Shown one piece after another: positions 10,826-21,963 of a stretch of 64,000 nt of DNA. The DNA lies in assembly GCF_047495875.1 (NCBI RefSeq), contig NC_092474.1:14366200-14430199 (forward strand), read 5' to 3'. This DNA is from Pithys albifrons albifrons. Its lineage: Eukaryota > Chordata > Aves > Passeriformes > Thamnophilidae. Each line of letters opens with the position of its first letter. Within the stretch, counting starts at the first letter, position 1. The notes beneath the pieces were generated by a model that worked only from the letters and a program-made list of their open reading frames with translations, did not search any database and was not told the origin of the DNA. The translations under genes were made by a program, and so were the position numbers.

Positions 10826-11248
10826 CTTTATCACTTTGTCACTGATCTGGACCTGCCCCATGACAGAAGTGACAAACAGACATGGCAAACCTGCTGTGCT
10901 CCCTCTGAGAAGCCCAGGGCTGAACATCATGCTATGGTCACCCCAAACCAGGCTGACTTAGTTCAGTAGTTGGTTCTTGCTGTGTAAAGTTTATTCCTCT
11001 ATAACCATCTCCCTCCATAACCTCAACTGTGACCAGTTCTGTTCTTCATTGATGATGGGGTTTGGTATAACCAAGGAAAACTTGATCTGAGAACAGGTCC
11101 ATCTGACAGGGCATTATGCAAATAGCTTTGTAGAAACCTCCCAGTGTTGAGGAGGATGGAATGGACCTTACACTACTATCAATGTGATAAGGTAAAATGC
11201 CATTTATTCCGCTCGATCAAGCGCCTGTTATAACCCAAAGCATCGTTC
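10826..11248. other. No recognised feature between two solo LTRs
   Basis: About 420 bases between the target-site duplications of two unrelated LTRs. Neither repeat nor exon recognised. Confidence 0.45.
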
Positions 11249-11253
11249 ACGCT

Positions 11254-11880
11254 TGTCCTAGTTCAGCAGGAGGGACCAGCTAACCCTGTGTGGGGGTGAC
11301 CAAAGCTGTGTATTCTACCCCCTCTATTCATTCCCCAAGGTCAATGGGCCATTAGCAGCAGCTGCCCAGGGAGCCATTATCACCTTCACACCCAGCCTGA
11401 GGGGGCGGAGCTGCCAATGGGCCATCAACAGTTCAACACCCCCTGGCTCCCAGAGTTAATCACCCATTGTGTGAGTCCCCGCCCAGGGGGAGGGACTGAG
11501 AGCTCCCTGAGGGTACATAAGTGGTGGGTAAGAAGACCTTGGGAACCTCTCATCGGATCCAGAGCAGCAGCAGGACCATGACAGGAGGAGATCACCGCTC
11601 TCACCCAGACCACAGCCCTCGCCTGCACCAACAGGTTTTTCTTTTCCTTTTGCTCTGGACTTGGGGGAGCCACAGGGGTCTCAGCACAAGGGCAAACAAA
11701 CCCCCTTGGGTTTGTGCCCCAGGACACTGGGTTATACTGTTGGGGTTTTGTGAGTTGAAAGCAATTTCCCTTTTGTGTCAGTGTTTTTATTGTAATATTA
11801 TTATTAAATTTTAGCTCTGACTTATAATCTCTCTCGTGGTGAGTTCATTTCCCCTGCTGGTTCACCTTTAAACCAGCACA
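11254..11880 (+). mobile_element. Solo LTR, form B (copy 1)
   Basis: A 627-bp unit starting TGTCCTAGTTCAGCA and ending TTTAAACCAGCACA, flanked by the perfect 5-bp duplication ACGCT (11249-11253 and 11881-11885). It shares its ends and its right half with form A but lacks about 75 bp containing the left arm of the form A inverted repeat. Near the right end TATTATTAAATTTTAG contains an ATTAAA that could serve as a polyadenylation signal in plus orientation. The 5-bp duplication is compatible with an ERVL-type integrase, but the class is not proved. Confidence 0.93.
11402..11520 (+). promoter_or_regulatory. Possible LTR core promoter elements
   Basis: Within the form B LTR three promoter-like elements come in the expected order. 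There is a GC box GGGGCGGAG at 11402-11410, a CCAAT box GCCAATGG at 11413-11420 and a second GC box CCCCGCCC at 11477-11484. A TATA-like TACATAA follows at 11514-11520. The other form B copies keep the same elements. This is sequence resemblance only; activity is not shown. Confidence 0.35.
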
Positions 11881-11885
11881 ACGCT

Positions 11886-12209
11886 CCCCGTGTCTTATGC
11901 AGATTGGCCAAATGAATATGTTCACGTGACAAGATAACACTTCATTTTGGTTACACTGAAAATCCACACGTACAATGTTTTTGCTAAACCCTCCAAAGCA
12001 TTCAGGACTTGTTTATTTTAATGCTGTTCTTTCCCAGCACTAACTGCAGGTGTTCTGTTTCAGCTCATCTCTCCACAGCTTCCAAGAATCTGCACAGAAT
12101 GGATTGCTCACATATGAGAAATTCTCCCACATCCCTGCACTGCCCCACTGCTCCTGGTTCCTCTAGAAACATTTCATGCTTGTTCTTCATGTTATGAGCC
12201 ATTGGAGCA
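11886..12209. other. No recognised feature
   Basis: About 320 bases with nothing I recognise. Confidence 0.45.
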
Positions 12210-12748
12210 TCATCAGATAGTCAAGGAGGGGATTGTCCTGCTCTGCTCTGTGCTGGTGCAGCTTCACCTCAAGTCCTGGTGGCAGTTTTGGGTGCCACAA
12301 CACAAGATCTAAAGTTGTCAGAAAGAGTCCAAAGGAGGCTGTGGAGATAGTGAAGTGTCTCAGGGGAAGCTGAGGCCAAGGGCATTTGGCTTGTTCAGCT
12401 GGAGGATTCTGAGGGCAGAGCTCATTGGGGTCTGCAGCTCCTCCCAAGGGGCAGCTCCAATCTCTGACCCCTGTGACCAGGGACAGCACCCAGGGAATGG
12501 CTGGAGCTGTGCCAGGGCAGGGGCAGGTTGGATTTCAGGAAAAGGCTCTTCCCCCAGAGGGTGGTGGGCACTGAGCAGGCTCCCCAGGGCAGTGGGCACG
12601 GCCCCAAGGCTGCCAGAGCTCCAGGAGTGTTTAGACAATGCCCTGAGGGACAAGGTGGGATTGTTGGTGTGTGTGTGTGCAGGGCCAGGAGCTGGACTGA
12701 ATGATCCTTGTGAGTCCCTTCCAGCTCAGAAGATTCTGTGATCCTGTG
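12210..12748 (+). repeat. CR1 LINE 3' region, group 1
   Basis: About 540 bp. It begins near the AGTTTTGGGTGCCACAACAC motif from the end of ORF2, passes GGTCTGCAGCTCC and CCCCCAGAGGGTGGTGGGCA, and ends with CCAGCTCAGAAGATTCTGTG and a second short TCCTGTG unit. It serves as the reference copy for group 1. The frame is broken in the ORF2 part. Confidence 0.93.
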
Positions 12749-13479
12749 AGCTTTCCCTCTGTGTTTTTAAATCACCCATTGGAACAGTTTTGGCCCACAC
12801 TGCAGGCTCCCAGAACCACCCAAGGTCTATGGACTGAATTAATTGTCCCTGTTAAGGAGCTTTCTGTCAGAGTGAGGGGTCTGGGGACAAGTTTTGCTCT
12901 AGCTGTTCATATTTCTGAAGGACACAGGAATAAACAGAGAGAGAACAAGCCCAGAAACGGTGGCCCAGCCCAGGGCCAGGGGACTGCAGACCCCTGTGGG
13001 TCAGCAGGTCCAGGGTCTGGCTGCAGCTCAAGGTAACATAGCAGAGATTGAAAGTCAGAGGTGGTTCCTCAGGGCAGGGTTATCTTGCAAAGCAGCCCCG
13101 GAGGGTCCTAAGGCATCATCACAACAGGTAAAGAGGGAAGTGCTGCTACTCCAAAGGCTGCAGGGATGCACTTACCCCTTGTGTGAGGGGCTAAACCAGC
13201 TCCAACAGCACTGTTTACAAAGCTCTGGGTGGGGATGGACAAGGGGGGTAGCCTGCTTTTGGTGTTGGAGAAGACTGACCAGACTGACTCTTAAGGCCTA
13301 AAGATAAACATCCTGCAGGAGAGCAGGATGTCTCCTGATACAACTGGCACCAGGGAGGGTGTGAAGGGAAACCTTCCTGACAAGTGGTGGCCCTGGTCAC
13401 TCATCTGAAGCTGCTGAGCTCAGAGAGATGTCTGACTGACAGCCCCAAAAAGCCCAGTCCTCTTTTTAGCAGCATGTTC
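12749..13479. other. No recognised feature; one small hairpin
   Basis: About 730 bases without a recognised repeat. A perfect 9-bp inverted repeat with a 6-nt loop (ACATCCTGC and GCAGGATGT) lies at 13308-13331. Nothing around it indicates a terminator or RNA gene. Confidence 0.45.
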
Positions 13480-13957
13480 TTCTAACAGCCCCCTCCTTGG
13501 AGTGTGTGTGGATTCTCCTCCTCAGCGTGGGGACACCTCAAGGTCCCTCCTTGAGGCTGAACAGTAGAGGTTTGCCCACTGCCATTGGTCTGTGGTCTGT
13601 GACTGCCCACAGTCAGTGACATCAATCTCTACTTAATCACAGTTTTGCTGCCTTTGGTATCGTGACTTCAATATTACTACAATAAATAGTGCACCGTGGC
13701 AGGAGTTATATAATACTGTGCAGTATATAATTCTGATTAAACTCTTTTAGTCTAATCACTATCATCAACTGTTGAAATAAATAATTTATTTTATTAATAT
13801 AAATATATCTGGTTCTCCATCCTTGATTCTGTGGGACAGTTGACTAAGTCTGGGTCTACGACTGGATCCAGACACACCCAGACTGCTCCCTGAGGAAGGT
13901 TTTTGAAAGCCAGGGAGTCCTTCCTGTACCTTGGGACTCACTGGGAGGGTCTCCCTG
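13480..13957 (+). repeat. Possible remnant of another LTR
   Basis: An AT-rich block with AATAAA at 13776-13781 is followed by a GGTTCTCCATCC phrase and a GGATCCAGACACACCCAG phrase. It ends in GGGACTCACTGGGAGGGTCT right before the form A LTR. This order resembles the R-U5 end of a bird retroviral LTR. I find neither termini nor a duplication, so this is only a suggestion. Confidence 0.3.
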
Positions 13958-14676
13958 TGTGCTGATTTAAAGGTAAATGGGCAGGAGAAATGAACCCAAC
14001 ACAAAAGTAATTGTAAGTCAGAGTCAGAATTTAATAACAATATTACATTAAATGCAATGGCACAAAGAGAAATTGGGTTTAACCCCCAAGCCCAGCAGTC
14101 TAACCCACCCCCTGGGGCACAAACACAGGGGGGTTTGGTGGCCCCTGTGCTGAGCCCCACGTGGTTCCCTCAAGTCCAAAGGAAAAGGAAGGGACAAACC
14201 TGTTGGTGCAGATGATGGCACAGTCTGGTGGAGAGTGGTGGGCTCCTCCTGGCCAGGGGCTACTCCTCCTCTGGATCCAAAGAGTGGTCCCAGAAGTCCC
14301 CAGACCCCAAGATTCTCTGTGCTCAGGTTCAGGTGGGAGCCCCCAGTGCCTCCCCCAGGGCAGGGAGTTCCACACTGGGGGATCTGACTCTGGCAGTCAG
14401 GGGGGATTTTGGAATGGTTGCTGGCCCCTGAGCAGGGCTGAGCCCTCAGGTGGGTGTGGAGGTGCCAAGGAGTCCCTGCAGGGCAGTTCTCCCAGCTCCT
14501 CTGCCAGGCTTCTTTCCCAGCCAGCTCCCAGCCTGAGGGCTCAGCTGTGCCCTGGGCAGCTGCTGCCAATGGGCCATTGGGAACAGTTCCTGGGAAATGA
14601 GATAGAGGGTTTAGAATGCACAGCTTTGGTCACCCCCACACAGTGATAAACTGGTCCCACCTGCTGAACTGGGACA
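13958..14676 (-). mobile_element. Solo LTR, form A (copy 2), minus
   Basis: A 719-bp unit reading TGTGCTGATTTAAAGG at the left and TGCTGAACTGGGACA at the right, the reverse complement of form A. The flanks CCCTG (13953-13957) and TCCTG (14677-14681) match at four of five bases. The inverted repeat is present (arms near 14440-14460 and 14530-14550). No internal region flanks it. Confidence 0.92.
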
Positions 14677-16244
14677 TCCTGATAAACTTTGTCAGAAGGT
14701 CCCACTCTGACTGTGACAAAGCTGGGTTGTTGCAGTAGCTGAGCTGCTCATCACTGCAGTGTGGAGCAGAATATGGGAACAAAACTGGCTGCTGAGAATT
14801 CCTTTTGTCCAAGTTCTACTTGTGTGCAGGTGGGAGGTCAGTGGCTCATTCCACCCCTTTGAACATGGAAGGTGGCAGTGCCCAGAAACTGTTACATTTT
14901 CAGACAGGCTTTTGCTGCCAAAACATCTCCACTCTGGAAGTGTAAATCTTGTAAGTGAAATTAGAGTTGGCTGTGTGAGTTATAATAGTCATAAAGTACA
15001 GGCCAGGCATGTGGAATCTTGTGCCTAAACTGGAGCAATTACACATTTAATCAGGAAAATATGATATAAGGATGGCTCAGGGTCCAGAGGTGTGAGGCAT
15101 AAATAAGAGAGCTGTGGCAGGTACTGCTTTGGGGCGATTTGAGACAGGGCTGGGGGGGAATTAACCCAAACCACAGGGAGGACATTGGTGAGAGCCTGCA
15201 AACCCCCTCAGCAGAGAATCCAAATGCTGCAAAAAACAACCTGATGAACATAAGGGTGCATAACCAGCCTTAGCCTGATGCCTGGGGGACAGAGAGAATT
15301 GGATACAGATGTAAAGATGATGATAATAACCCAAAAGTCTGAAGTCTGACCAAGATTTTTAGATGAGAAACATGATACGGTACAAAGTTCAGGGGCCATC
15401 TGTTTTCACTGGCTGTGAAAAACCTTCTCCTGCAGCAGAAATGAAGTTAAAGACAGATCATGCAGTACTGGCAGTAAAAGAAACACATGGATATGAGCAA
15501 GAAATTGTTGCAGTGAGTCGTAGGTACGTGTCTGGAAATGCAGTTAAACTGGGCTGGCACACCTGACAGGGTCGTGTCAGCTGGGCAGGAGTGCTGGGAA
15601 CTGGGATGTATCCAAGGGAGAAGCTGGGATACTAAGCACTTTTATTTTAGAGAAGTGTTTTGCTAGCAGGGAATGGAGTTGGCTGGAGAAAGGAATGGAG
15701 GGTTGATCTCCTTGGGTGCATCCATACCTGTGTCTGTCCTCAGAGCTCCCTGATCTGGACCTCAACCCAATGAGTTGCTTCCATCCCTCTCCAGTCCCCA
15801 TGGACCTGCCTGGCATTCACTGGACCTGACCCTGAGCCTGACCTATGGATTGGCTTTTTAATACAACTTGAGATGACCCACAGGAACATACCCCACACAA
15901 CAGACAGTCTTTAACCTGATGCTGACATGAATCTGATACAGTGCATGAAGCTTCCTGACTGGAGAGGGTTGAATTTCTCCCAGTTACTGTCACCATGAGC
16001 ATGTTGTGAGTGTTCTTCAGCCCCTGGGCTGGCAGTGGGGAGTGCTTTTGATCTGGGTCAGGTCACAGCAGTGTTTGGGCTGCAAGTTAAATTGAGTGCT
16101 GTCCACTTTTAAATGATTTGGGGAACTCTGCACCATGAAAGGTAAAACATTGGATGATTGGGGTTGTTGCACTGCAAGTTTTATTGAAAACTCACCAACT
16201 ACAAAGTCCATTTTTTTCCTTTGCTGACATGACATTGGGTTCTG
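14677..16244. other. No recognised feature
   Basis: About 1.57 kb with no repeat, exon or RNA gene that I recognise. It is one of the longest apparently unique stretches. Open frames are all under 140 codons. Confidence 0.45.
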
Positions 16245-16389
16245 AACTGCCAGAGCTCCAGGAGTGTTTGTAAAAGCTTCTGAGGCACAGGGTGGGATTG
16301 TTGGGGTGTCTGTGCAGGGCCAGGAGTTGGACTGGATGATCCTAGTGGGTTTCTTCCAAGTCAGCATATTCCATGATTCTGTGACTCTA
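16245..16389 (+). repeat. CR1 LINE 3' tail, group 1
   Basis: About 145 bp: GCCAGAGCTCCAGGAGTGTT, GGGTGGGATTGTTGGGGTG, GAGTTGGACTGGATGATCC, then a tail with CAGCATATTCCATGATTCTG. Confidence 0.9.
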
Positions 16390-16392
16390 GGA

Positions 16393-16630
16393 ATGTGTGT
16401 AGCAGAGAACCAACAATGAAGGCTTGGACACATCCATAACTAGGGAGTAATGCAATTTCCAGCCCCACGTGCCTGTCCTACAGGTGCTGTCTGCCCCTTT
16501 ACCTTGAGCTGCATCTCAAGAAAACAAGTCATTGCCTTCCAAAGATGGCTATGAAATAGCTGAGCCCTGAGCTTTGCCTGGGAAGTGCTGGGAAAAAGGA
16601 AGAGACTTCCCTGCTGGAAGCCTGTCACCA
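16393..16630. other. Short unannotated gap
   Basis: About 240 bases between two CR1 tails, nothing recognised. Confidence 0.4.
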
Positions 16631-16822
16631 TAGAACCACAGAATCACAGAATAGGCTGAGCTGGGAGGGACCCACAAAGATCATTCAGTCCAACTCCTGG
16701 CCCTTCACAGGACCATCCCCAAAAGTCACACCCTTGGCCCCAGAACATCATCCAAACACTCCTGGAGCTCTGGCAGCCTTGGGGCTGTGCCCACTGCCCT
16801 GGGGAGCCTGCTCAGTGCCCAC
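16631..16822 (-). repeat. CR1 LINE 3' tail, group 1, minus
   Basis: About 190 bp with the 3' terminus at the left (ACCACAGAATCACAGAATAG). It ends abruptly after GAGCCTGCTCAGTGCCCACA. It faces the plus-strand copy at 17104, so the two form an inverted pair with about 280 bp between. Confidence 0.93.
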
Positions 16823-17103
16823 AGTTACTGCCTCCATTATTGATACAGTTAATACACTTACCAAGCTTTAAAGCCTCTAGCACAGGCCTGACAGGCAGTG
16901 GGGCTTCTCCTGGCTGTTTGCAGCCATCTGGGCTGTCTCGTTTCTGTGCCAGTGGGTTCTGTTTTGCAGACCAGCATCAGTCTCTGAAGCAATCTGGTGC
17001 ATGGTGTGGAAGATGTCGCTGCTGCTTCGGCTGGATCTGCTCTGCTCCTGCTTTTCTCGGCAGCAGCTCCTGGAAGATGTCAACACATGGAGTTCATGTG
17101 CAC
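16823..17103. other. Spacer between inverted CR1 tails
   Basis: About 280 bases with no recognised feature; it would be the loop if the two CR1 tails paired. Confidence 0.4.
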
Positions 17104-17369
17104 AAACCCAAGAGAATGGCCTGGAGTTGTGTCAGAGCAGGGTCAGGTTGGATCTCAGGGAAAGGTTCTTCCCCCTGAGGGTGGTGGGCACTGAGCAGGC
17201 TCCCCAGGGCAGTGGGCACAGCCCCGAGGCTGCCAGAGCTCCAGGAGGGTTTGGATAATCCTCGGGGGAACATGGTGTGACTCTTGGGGATGGTCCTGTG
17301 CAGGGCCTGAGGTTGGACTCGATGATCCCTGTGGGTCCCTTCCAGCTCAGCATATTCTGTGATTCTGTG
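17104..17369 (+). repeat. CR1 LINE 3' tail, group 1
   Basis: About 265 bp beginning GAATGGCCTGGAGTTGTG and ending CAGCATATTCTGTGATTCTG. The terminus is the cleanest group 1 tail in the window, suggesting a fairly young insertion. Confidence 0.93.
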
Positions 17370-18654
17370 GACTAATAATCCCCAGCACAACGTCTGTCCC
17401 AGAGAGCAGGACAGGAAGGACCAGGTAGCTGAGTCTCTCTCTGATTCATTCCCACTGAGCTGGGGGTCCCCAGAGGGCTCTGATCTTTCTGTGGTCCCAG
17501 GCTCCTCTGTGGAGCTGCTATTGTGTGTCAGGGAGCAGGAGGGGAGGCTTTGTGCCCCTTATCTCGGTTCAGACTCTGGTGACGCTCCTGATAAGTCGCT
17601 AATCCGATAAGAGCCCTGTGAGCAGATTTCACAGCCTTTAGGAGGAAATGTGTGCAGGGCTTTTATGTTGTTCTTGCAAACACTGAAATCATACATTTTG
17701 CTGCCTGAGCCCCAAACTTCATGTCACTACAGCAATTAGCTCCAGGAGCAGCCTAATTCCAAACAGCATTAGCCAGAGGAGCAGGACATGGGTGATAACA
17801 AAAAGAATACTGAGATCAGATGAACAAGACTTTCAATGTAACATTGCTTATAGCTTTGCAACCCACTATGAGGAAAATGGAGCTATGAAATATGCTTTGT
17901 TGGGTTTTTATTTTTCCCAGTGGGGTTGTTTCTTTGGTTGTAATTTGGTGGTGTGGAGGAGTGTGAAGAGGAGAACAAAGACAGGCTGGCTCTGGAAAAA
18001 CCTCTATTTTCTTGGGGAATTAAGGCCTGACGTTGATGTTGCACATGAATAATCCCTGAGAAGTGAGAGCTCTGGACACGGGGGGTTCATCCTCAAAAGG
18101 CTTTCTGGGCTGAAGAATATCTGAGTACAAAGAGACAAATTTGGGACATAACCCTCTGCCCTATCCAGGCCTATCCAGGCATCCTCTGGGGATTCGTGCA
18201 CCAAGTCTACATTTTGGGTTATTTTTATGAAGTTGGGCTCTTATATTTACTTCTTTGTTTGGGATTTTTTGGTTTGGTTCTATTTAATGCCAGTTCCTTG
18301 GCTGTCGTGTTGATTTTCTGCATTGACTTGGACTTTCATTTTGCTGCAGTTCTGTATTTTAACTCCCATGAGTTGTCCATTCACCAAGACATTTTATTTT
18401 CTTGTCTGAAAAACACTCCAGAGCTGCTTCTTTCCCCCCTGGAATGTCACTGGAAGGCTCTTGATGCAATGGAAGGCTCTTGATGGAACTAAACCTCTCA
18501 GCATCTGTAAAGGGTAGCAGAGTTTGGGCTGGGATGCAGAACAGTTCTGTCCCTCTCTGCTTTCCCTTTGGGTGACTTTGTAACACCTTTAATATGGTTC
18601 AAATGTAACACAAGAAGGTTAAATAAGTCAAAGGCCTCACCAACCCAGACCTGT
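17370..18654. other. No recognised feature
   Basis: About 1.28 kb. A perfect 10-bp doublet CTATCCAGGC lies at 18161-18180, and 18200-18310 is T-rich. No exon or repeat family recognised. Confidence 0.45.
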
Positions 18655-19281
18655 TGTGCTGGTTTAAAGGTGAACCAGCAGGGGAAATGAACTCACCACG
18701 AGAGAGATTATAAGTCAGACCTAAAATTTAATAATAATATTACAATAAAAACACTGACACAAGAGGGAAATTGCTTTCAACTCACAAAACCCCAGCAGTA
18801 TAACCCAGTGTCCTGGGGCACAAACCCAAGGGGGTTTGTTTGCCCTTGTGCTGAGACCCCTGTGGTTCCCCCAAGTCCAGAGCAAAAGGAAATGAAAACC
18901 CTGTTGGTGCAGGCGAGGGCTGTGGTCTGGGCGAGAGCGGTGATCTCCTCCTGTCGAGGTCCTGCTGCTCCTCTGGATCCAATGAGAAGTTCCCGAGGTC
19001 TTCTTACCCACCACTTATGTACCCTCAGGGAGCACCCAGTCCCTCCCCCTGGGCGGGGACTCACACAATGGGTGATTAACTCTGGGAGCCAGGGGGTGTT
19101 GAGCTGTTGATGGCCCATTGGCAGCTCCGCCCCCTCAGGCTGGGTGTGAAGGTGATAATGACTCCCTGGGCAGCTGCTGCTAATGGCCCATTGTCCTTGG
19201 GGAATGAATAGAGGGGGTAGAATACACAGCTTTGATCACCCCCACACAGGGTTAGCTGGTCCCTCCTGCTGAACTAGGACA
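18655..19281 (-). mobile_element. Solo LTR, form B (copy 2), minus
   Basis: A 627-bp unit from TGTGCTGGTTTAAAGG to GAACTAGGACA. It differs from the copy at 47500-48126 at about 24 positions by eye (about 96 percent identity) with no length change. Flanks CCTGT and CTTGT match at four of five bases. The GC, CCAAT and TATA-like elements are kept on the minus strand. Confidence 0.93.
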
Positions 19282-19358
19282 CTTGTAGAAAGACACAACA
19301 AAAATAAGCCAATAGTGGGGCAATAAAGTGCTTTGAGAAGCCAGTCAAGATGTCTTTG

Positions 19359-19570
19359 TAGAATCACGTCATCATTAAGGTTGGAAAAGTCCTCTAGGAC
19401 CATCAGGTCCAACCATTAAGCCACACTGCCAGGTCCACCACCAAACAATGCCCATAAGCACCACCTCTACACATTTTTTAGTACTTCCAGGGATGGTGAC
19501 TCCATCACTGAGCAGTCTGTTCCAAATGTTATTCATCCCTAAAGAGGTACACTGAAGTCCAGTGCTCCCA
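19359..19570 (-). repeat. CR1 LINE 3' tail, group 3, minus
   Basis: The 3' terminus is at the left (TAGAATCACGTCATCATTAA), followed by GGTTGGAAAAGTCCTCTAGG, CCAACCATTAAGCCACACTG and CTTCCAGGGATGGTGACTCC. It is more diverged than the neighbouring plus-strand copy. Confidence 0.88.
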
Positions 19571-19654
19571 GTTAAGCTGTCAGAGCCCAGAAACATCTTC
19601 CTCCAAAACAGGTTTCTTTCAGAGAAGGGGAAGAAACTTTCCAAATGGTTCTGT

Positions 19655-20139
19655 GTGCAGTTTGGGGCAACAGAATATAAGAAAGACCTAAAGCTGTTGG
19701 ACACTGTCCAAAGGAGGCCGTGGAGATTGTGAAAGGTGTTGAGGAGAAGGCATATGAGCAGCTGCTGAGCTCCCTTGGTCTGTTCAAGTGGAGAAGAGGA
19801 GACTGAGGTCAGACCTCATCAGAGTCTGCAGCTCCTCCCAAGGGGCAGCTCCAATCTTTGATCCCTGTGAGCAGGGACAGGACACAGGGAATGGTTGGAG
19901 CTGTATCAGAGCAGGGTTAGGTTGGATGTCAGGGAAAGGTTGTTCCCTCAGAGGGTGGTGGGCACTGAGCAGGCTTCCCAGGGCAGTGGGCACGGCCCGA
20001 AGGCTGTCAGAGCTCCAGGAGTGTTTGGACAATGCTCTGAGGGACAGGTTGGGATTGTTGGGGTGTCTGTGCAGGGCCAGGAGCTGGATTGGTGATCCTT
20101 GTTAGTCCCTTCCAGCTCAGGAGATTCTGTGATTCTCTG
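19655..20139 (+). repeat. CR1 LINE 3' region, group 1
   Basis: About 485 bp starting at the CTGTGTGCAGTTTGGGGCA motif of late ORF2, continuing through AGCTCCTCCCAAGGGGCAGC, and ending GGAGATTCTGTGATTCTCTG. It is tail-to-5' adjacent to the minus-strand piece at 19359, giving a head-to-head CR1 pair. Confidence 0.92.
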
Positions 20140-20764
20140 AAAATGTTTTCCAAGTCCCTCGAGGTCTTTTCCCACTGCAGAATCTCTGGCTTTATTCCAT
20201 TTTGCCCCAAGAATCTCTGCCCAGGGATGTCTGTGAGGATGGCTCCCAGCAGAGGTCCCGTGTGATCAGCAAGGTTGGGATGGGCTGGATGAGATGGAGA
20301 GGGAGACAACTGGCATTAAAAGCAGGAGGTCAGTAAGAGGATAGAAAGCTTTGAGAATTAGTTATTTGACTCTTTGTGACCTAAATCTCTAGTTTAATAA
20401 AGCAAAGTCCTTCCACATGATGCTCGTTCCAGGCCTGGGACAGAAGGTTTCACAGCCCGGCCGGGGGCTCAGCAGAGGACATGACTTACTAAGTTCAGCA
20501 GCTGGACAGGAGAAGGGTGGCTGATCCTGCCCACCCTATGGATCCAGCCCCCAGAACACACTGCTCAGCACAGTGACCCATCACTCAGTTCCTGTCACCT
20601 TCACATGCACCGGGACTTGGGTGACAGGGGAGAGCTGGCTGAGACCTGACATCAGTTCCAGAGAGGATGAACCAGGGCAGGACTTCTGGGTCACTTGATG
20701 TGCACAAGAAGAAGGAAGAGGCTGCTCAAGTGGAGAGCTGGGTTATAATCTAGTTCATCCTTGA
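20140..20764. other. No recognised feature
   Basis: About 625 bases with nothing I recognise. Confidence 0.45.
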
Positions 20765-20825
20765 ATGTTGGATTGGATGGTCTTGGAGGTATTTTACAAC
20801 CTTAATCATTCTATGATTCTGTGAT
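20765..20825 (+). repeat. CR1 LINE tail fragment
   Basis: About 60 bp: GTTGGATTGGATGGTCTTGG, ACAACCTTAATCATTCTATG, ending ATTCTGTGATA. Only the tail remains. Confidence 0.8.
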
Positions 20826-21384
20826 AACCAACCCCCTCCTCCTCTATACCTCCCCTCTGCTGCACCCTCCTATTGGGAGCCAGTCTGTGTCTGCAACTGT
20901 CTAAATGATGGCAAGGCAACCACCTCCATCCATGCACCTGAACATGGACACTCATGGAATCTCTGTCAGAATAAAGAATTCCAGGATCCCCCCAGCTGCT
21001 GCCATTGGCTGCCCAGACTTGGCACAGATGGTCCCTGTACCAGCAGCTCCTCAGGGAGCCAGAGATGAGGATGTGGGGAAGGGAACGATGTGACCAGCCC
21101 AGCACTGCAGCTGAGACAACATGAGGGTGCTGGAGATTAAGCCAGTGGGAACCTCTGGCCTTGCAGGTTTGGTGCTGTGGTGGAAGGACACCCTGCCAGA
21201 GGCTTGGGGTGTTCAGCCTCTTGGGATCACATGTCCTCAGGCAGGGAACTCCTTGGCCGAGGGTGAGTTCACCTGAGTACTCTCCACCTGAGGGCAAAAA
21301 GGGCTGGTTTACTTGGGAATGAAGAGATTCTTCACTGCTTTGAGCTAATCCAAATCCTCTCACAAACCTGGACTAGTGTGTGAA
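20826..21384. other. No recognised feature
   Basis: About 560 bases. A 185-codon minus-strand open frame (20806-21363) starts in this block and overlaps the CR1 tail. It has no domain that I recognise and is not called. Confidence 0.4.
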
Positions 21385-21465
21385 ATCCCTGCCCATGGAA
21401 GAGGGTGGAACAAGAAGAACTTTAAGGTCCCTTGCAACCTAAACCATTCTATGTGACACTATGAC
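21385..21465 (+). repeat. CR1 LINE tail fragment, group 2
   Basis: About 80 bp ending ACTTTAAGGTCCCTTGCAAC, CTAAACCATTCTATG. It is followed at once by the 5' end of another CR1 copy in the same direction. Confidence 0.8.
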
Positions 21466-21963
21466 TTTTGGCACCACAATATAAAAAATATATTAAGCCA
21501 TTAGAGAGTGTCCATAGGAGGCCACGAGGATGGTGCAGGGCCTGGAGGGAAAGTGTGTGAGGACACTGAGGGCACTTGGTGTGTTCAGCTGGAGAAGAGG
21601 AGACTGAGGACAGACCTCATTGCAGGTCCAGCTTCCTCAGGAGGGGCAGAGGAGGGGCAGGCACTGAGCTCTGCTCTGTGGGGACCAGGGACAGCACCCA
21701 GGGAATGGCTGGAGCTGTGTCAGGGCAGGGTTGGGTTGGATCTCAGGAAAAGGTTCTTCCCCCCGAGGGTGATGGGCACTGAGCAGGGTCCCCAGGGCAG
21801 TGGGCACAGCCCCAAGGCTGCCAGAGCTCCAGGTGGGTTTGGATGATGCTCTGAGGCACAGGGTGTGACTCTTGGGGATGGGCCAGTGCAGGGCCAGGAG
21901 TTGAACTCAATGATCCTGATGAGTTCCTTCAACTCAGGATATTCCATGACTCCACAATTCTCT
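21466..21963 (+). repeat. CR1 LINE 3' region, group 1
   Basis: About 500 bp from TTTTGGCACCACAATATAA (end of ORF2) to AACTCAGGATATTCCATGAC. It is a complete 3' UTR with the GTGTGTTCAGCTGGAGAAGA motif near 21580. It was inserted directly behind, or next to, the group 2 tail. Confidence 0.92.

Noticed and set aside
13308..13331. Hairpin as a transcription terminator
   Set aside because: A 9-bp stem with a 6-nt loop and no following T run, in eukaryotic sequence with no gene nearby.
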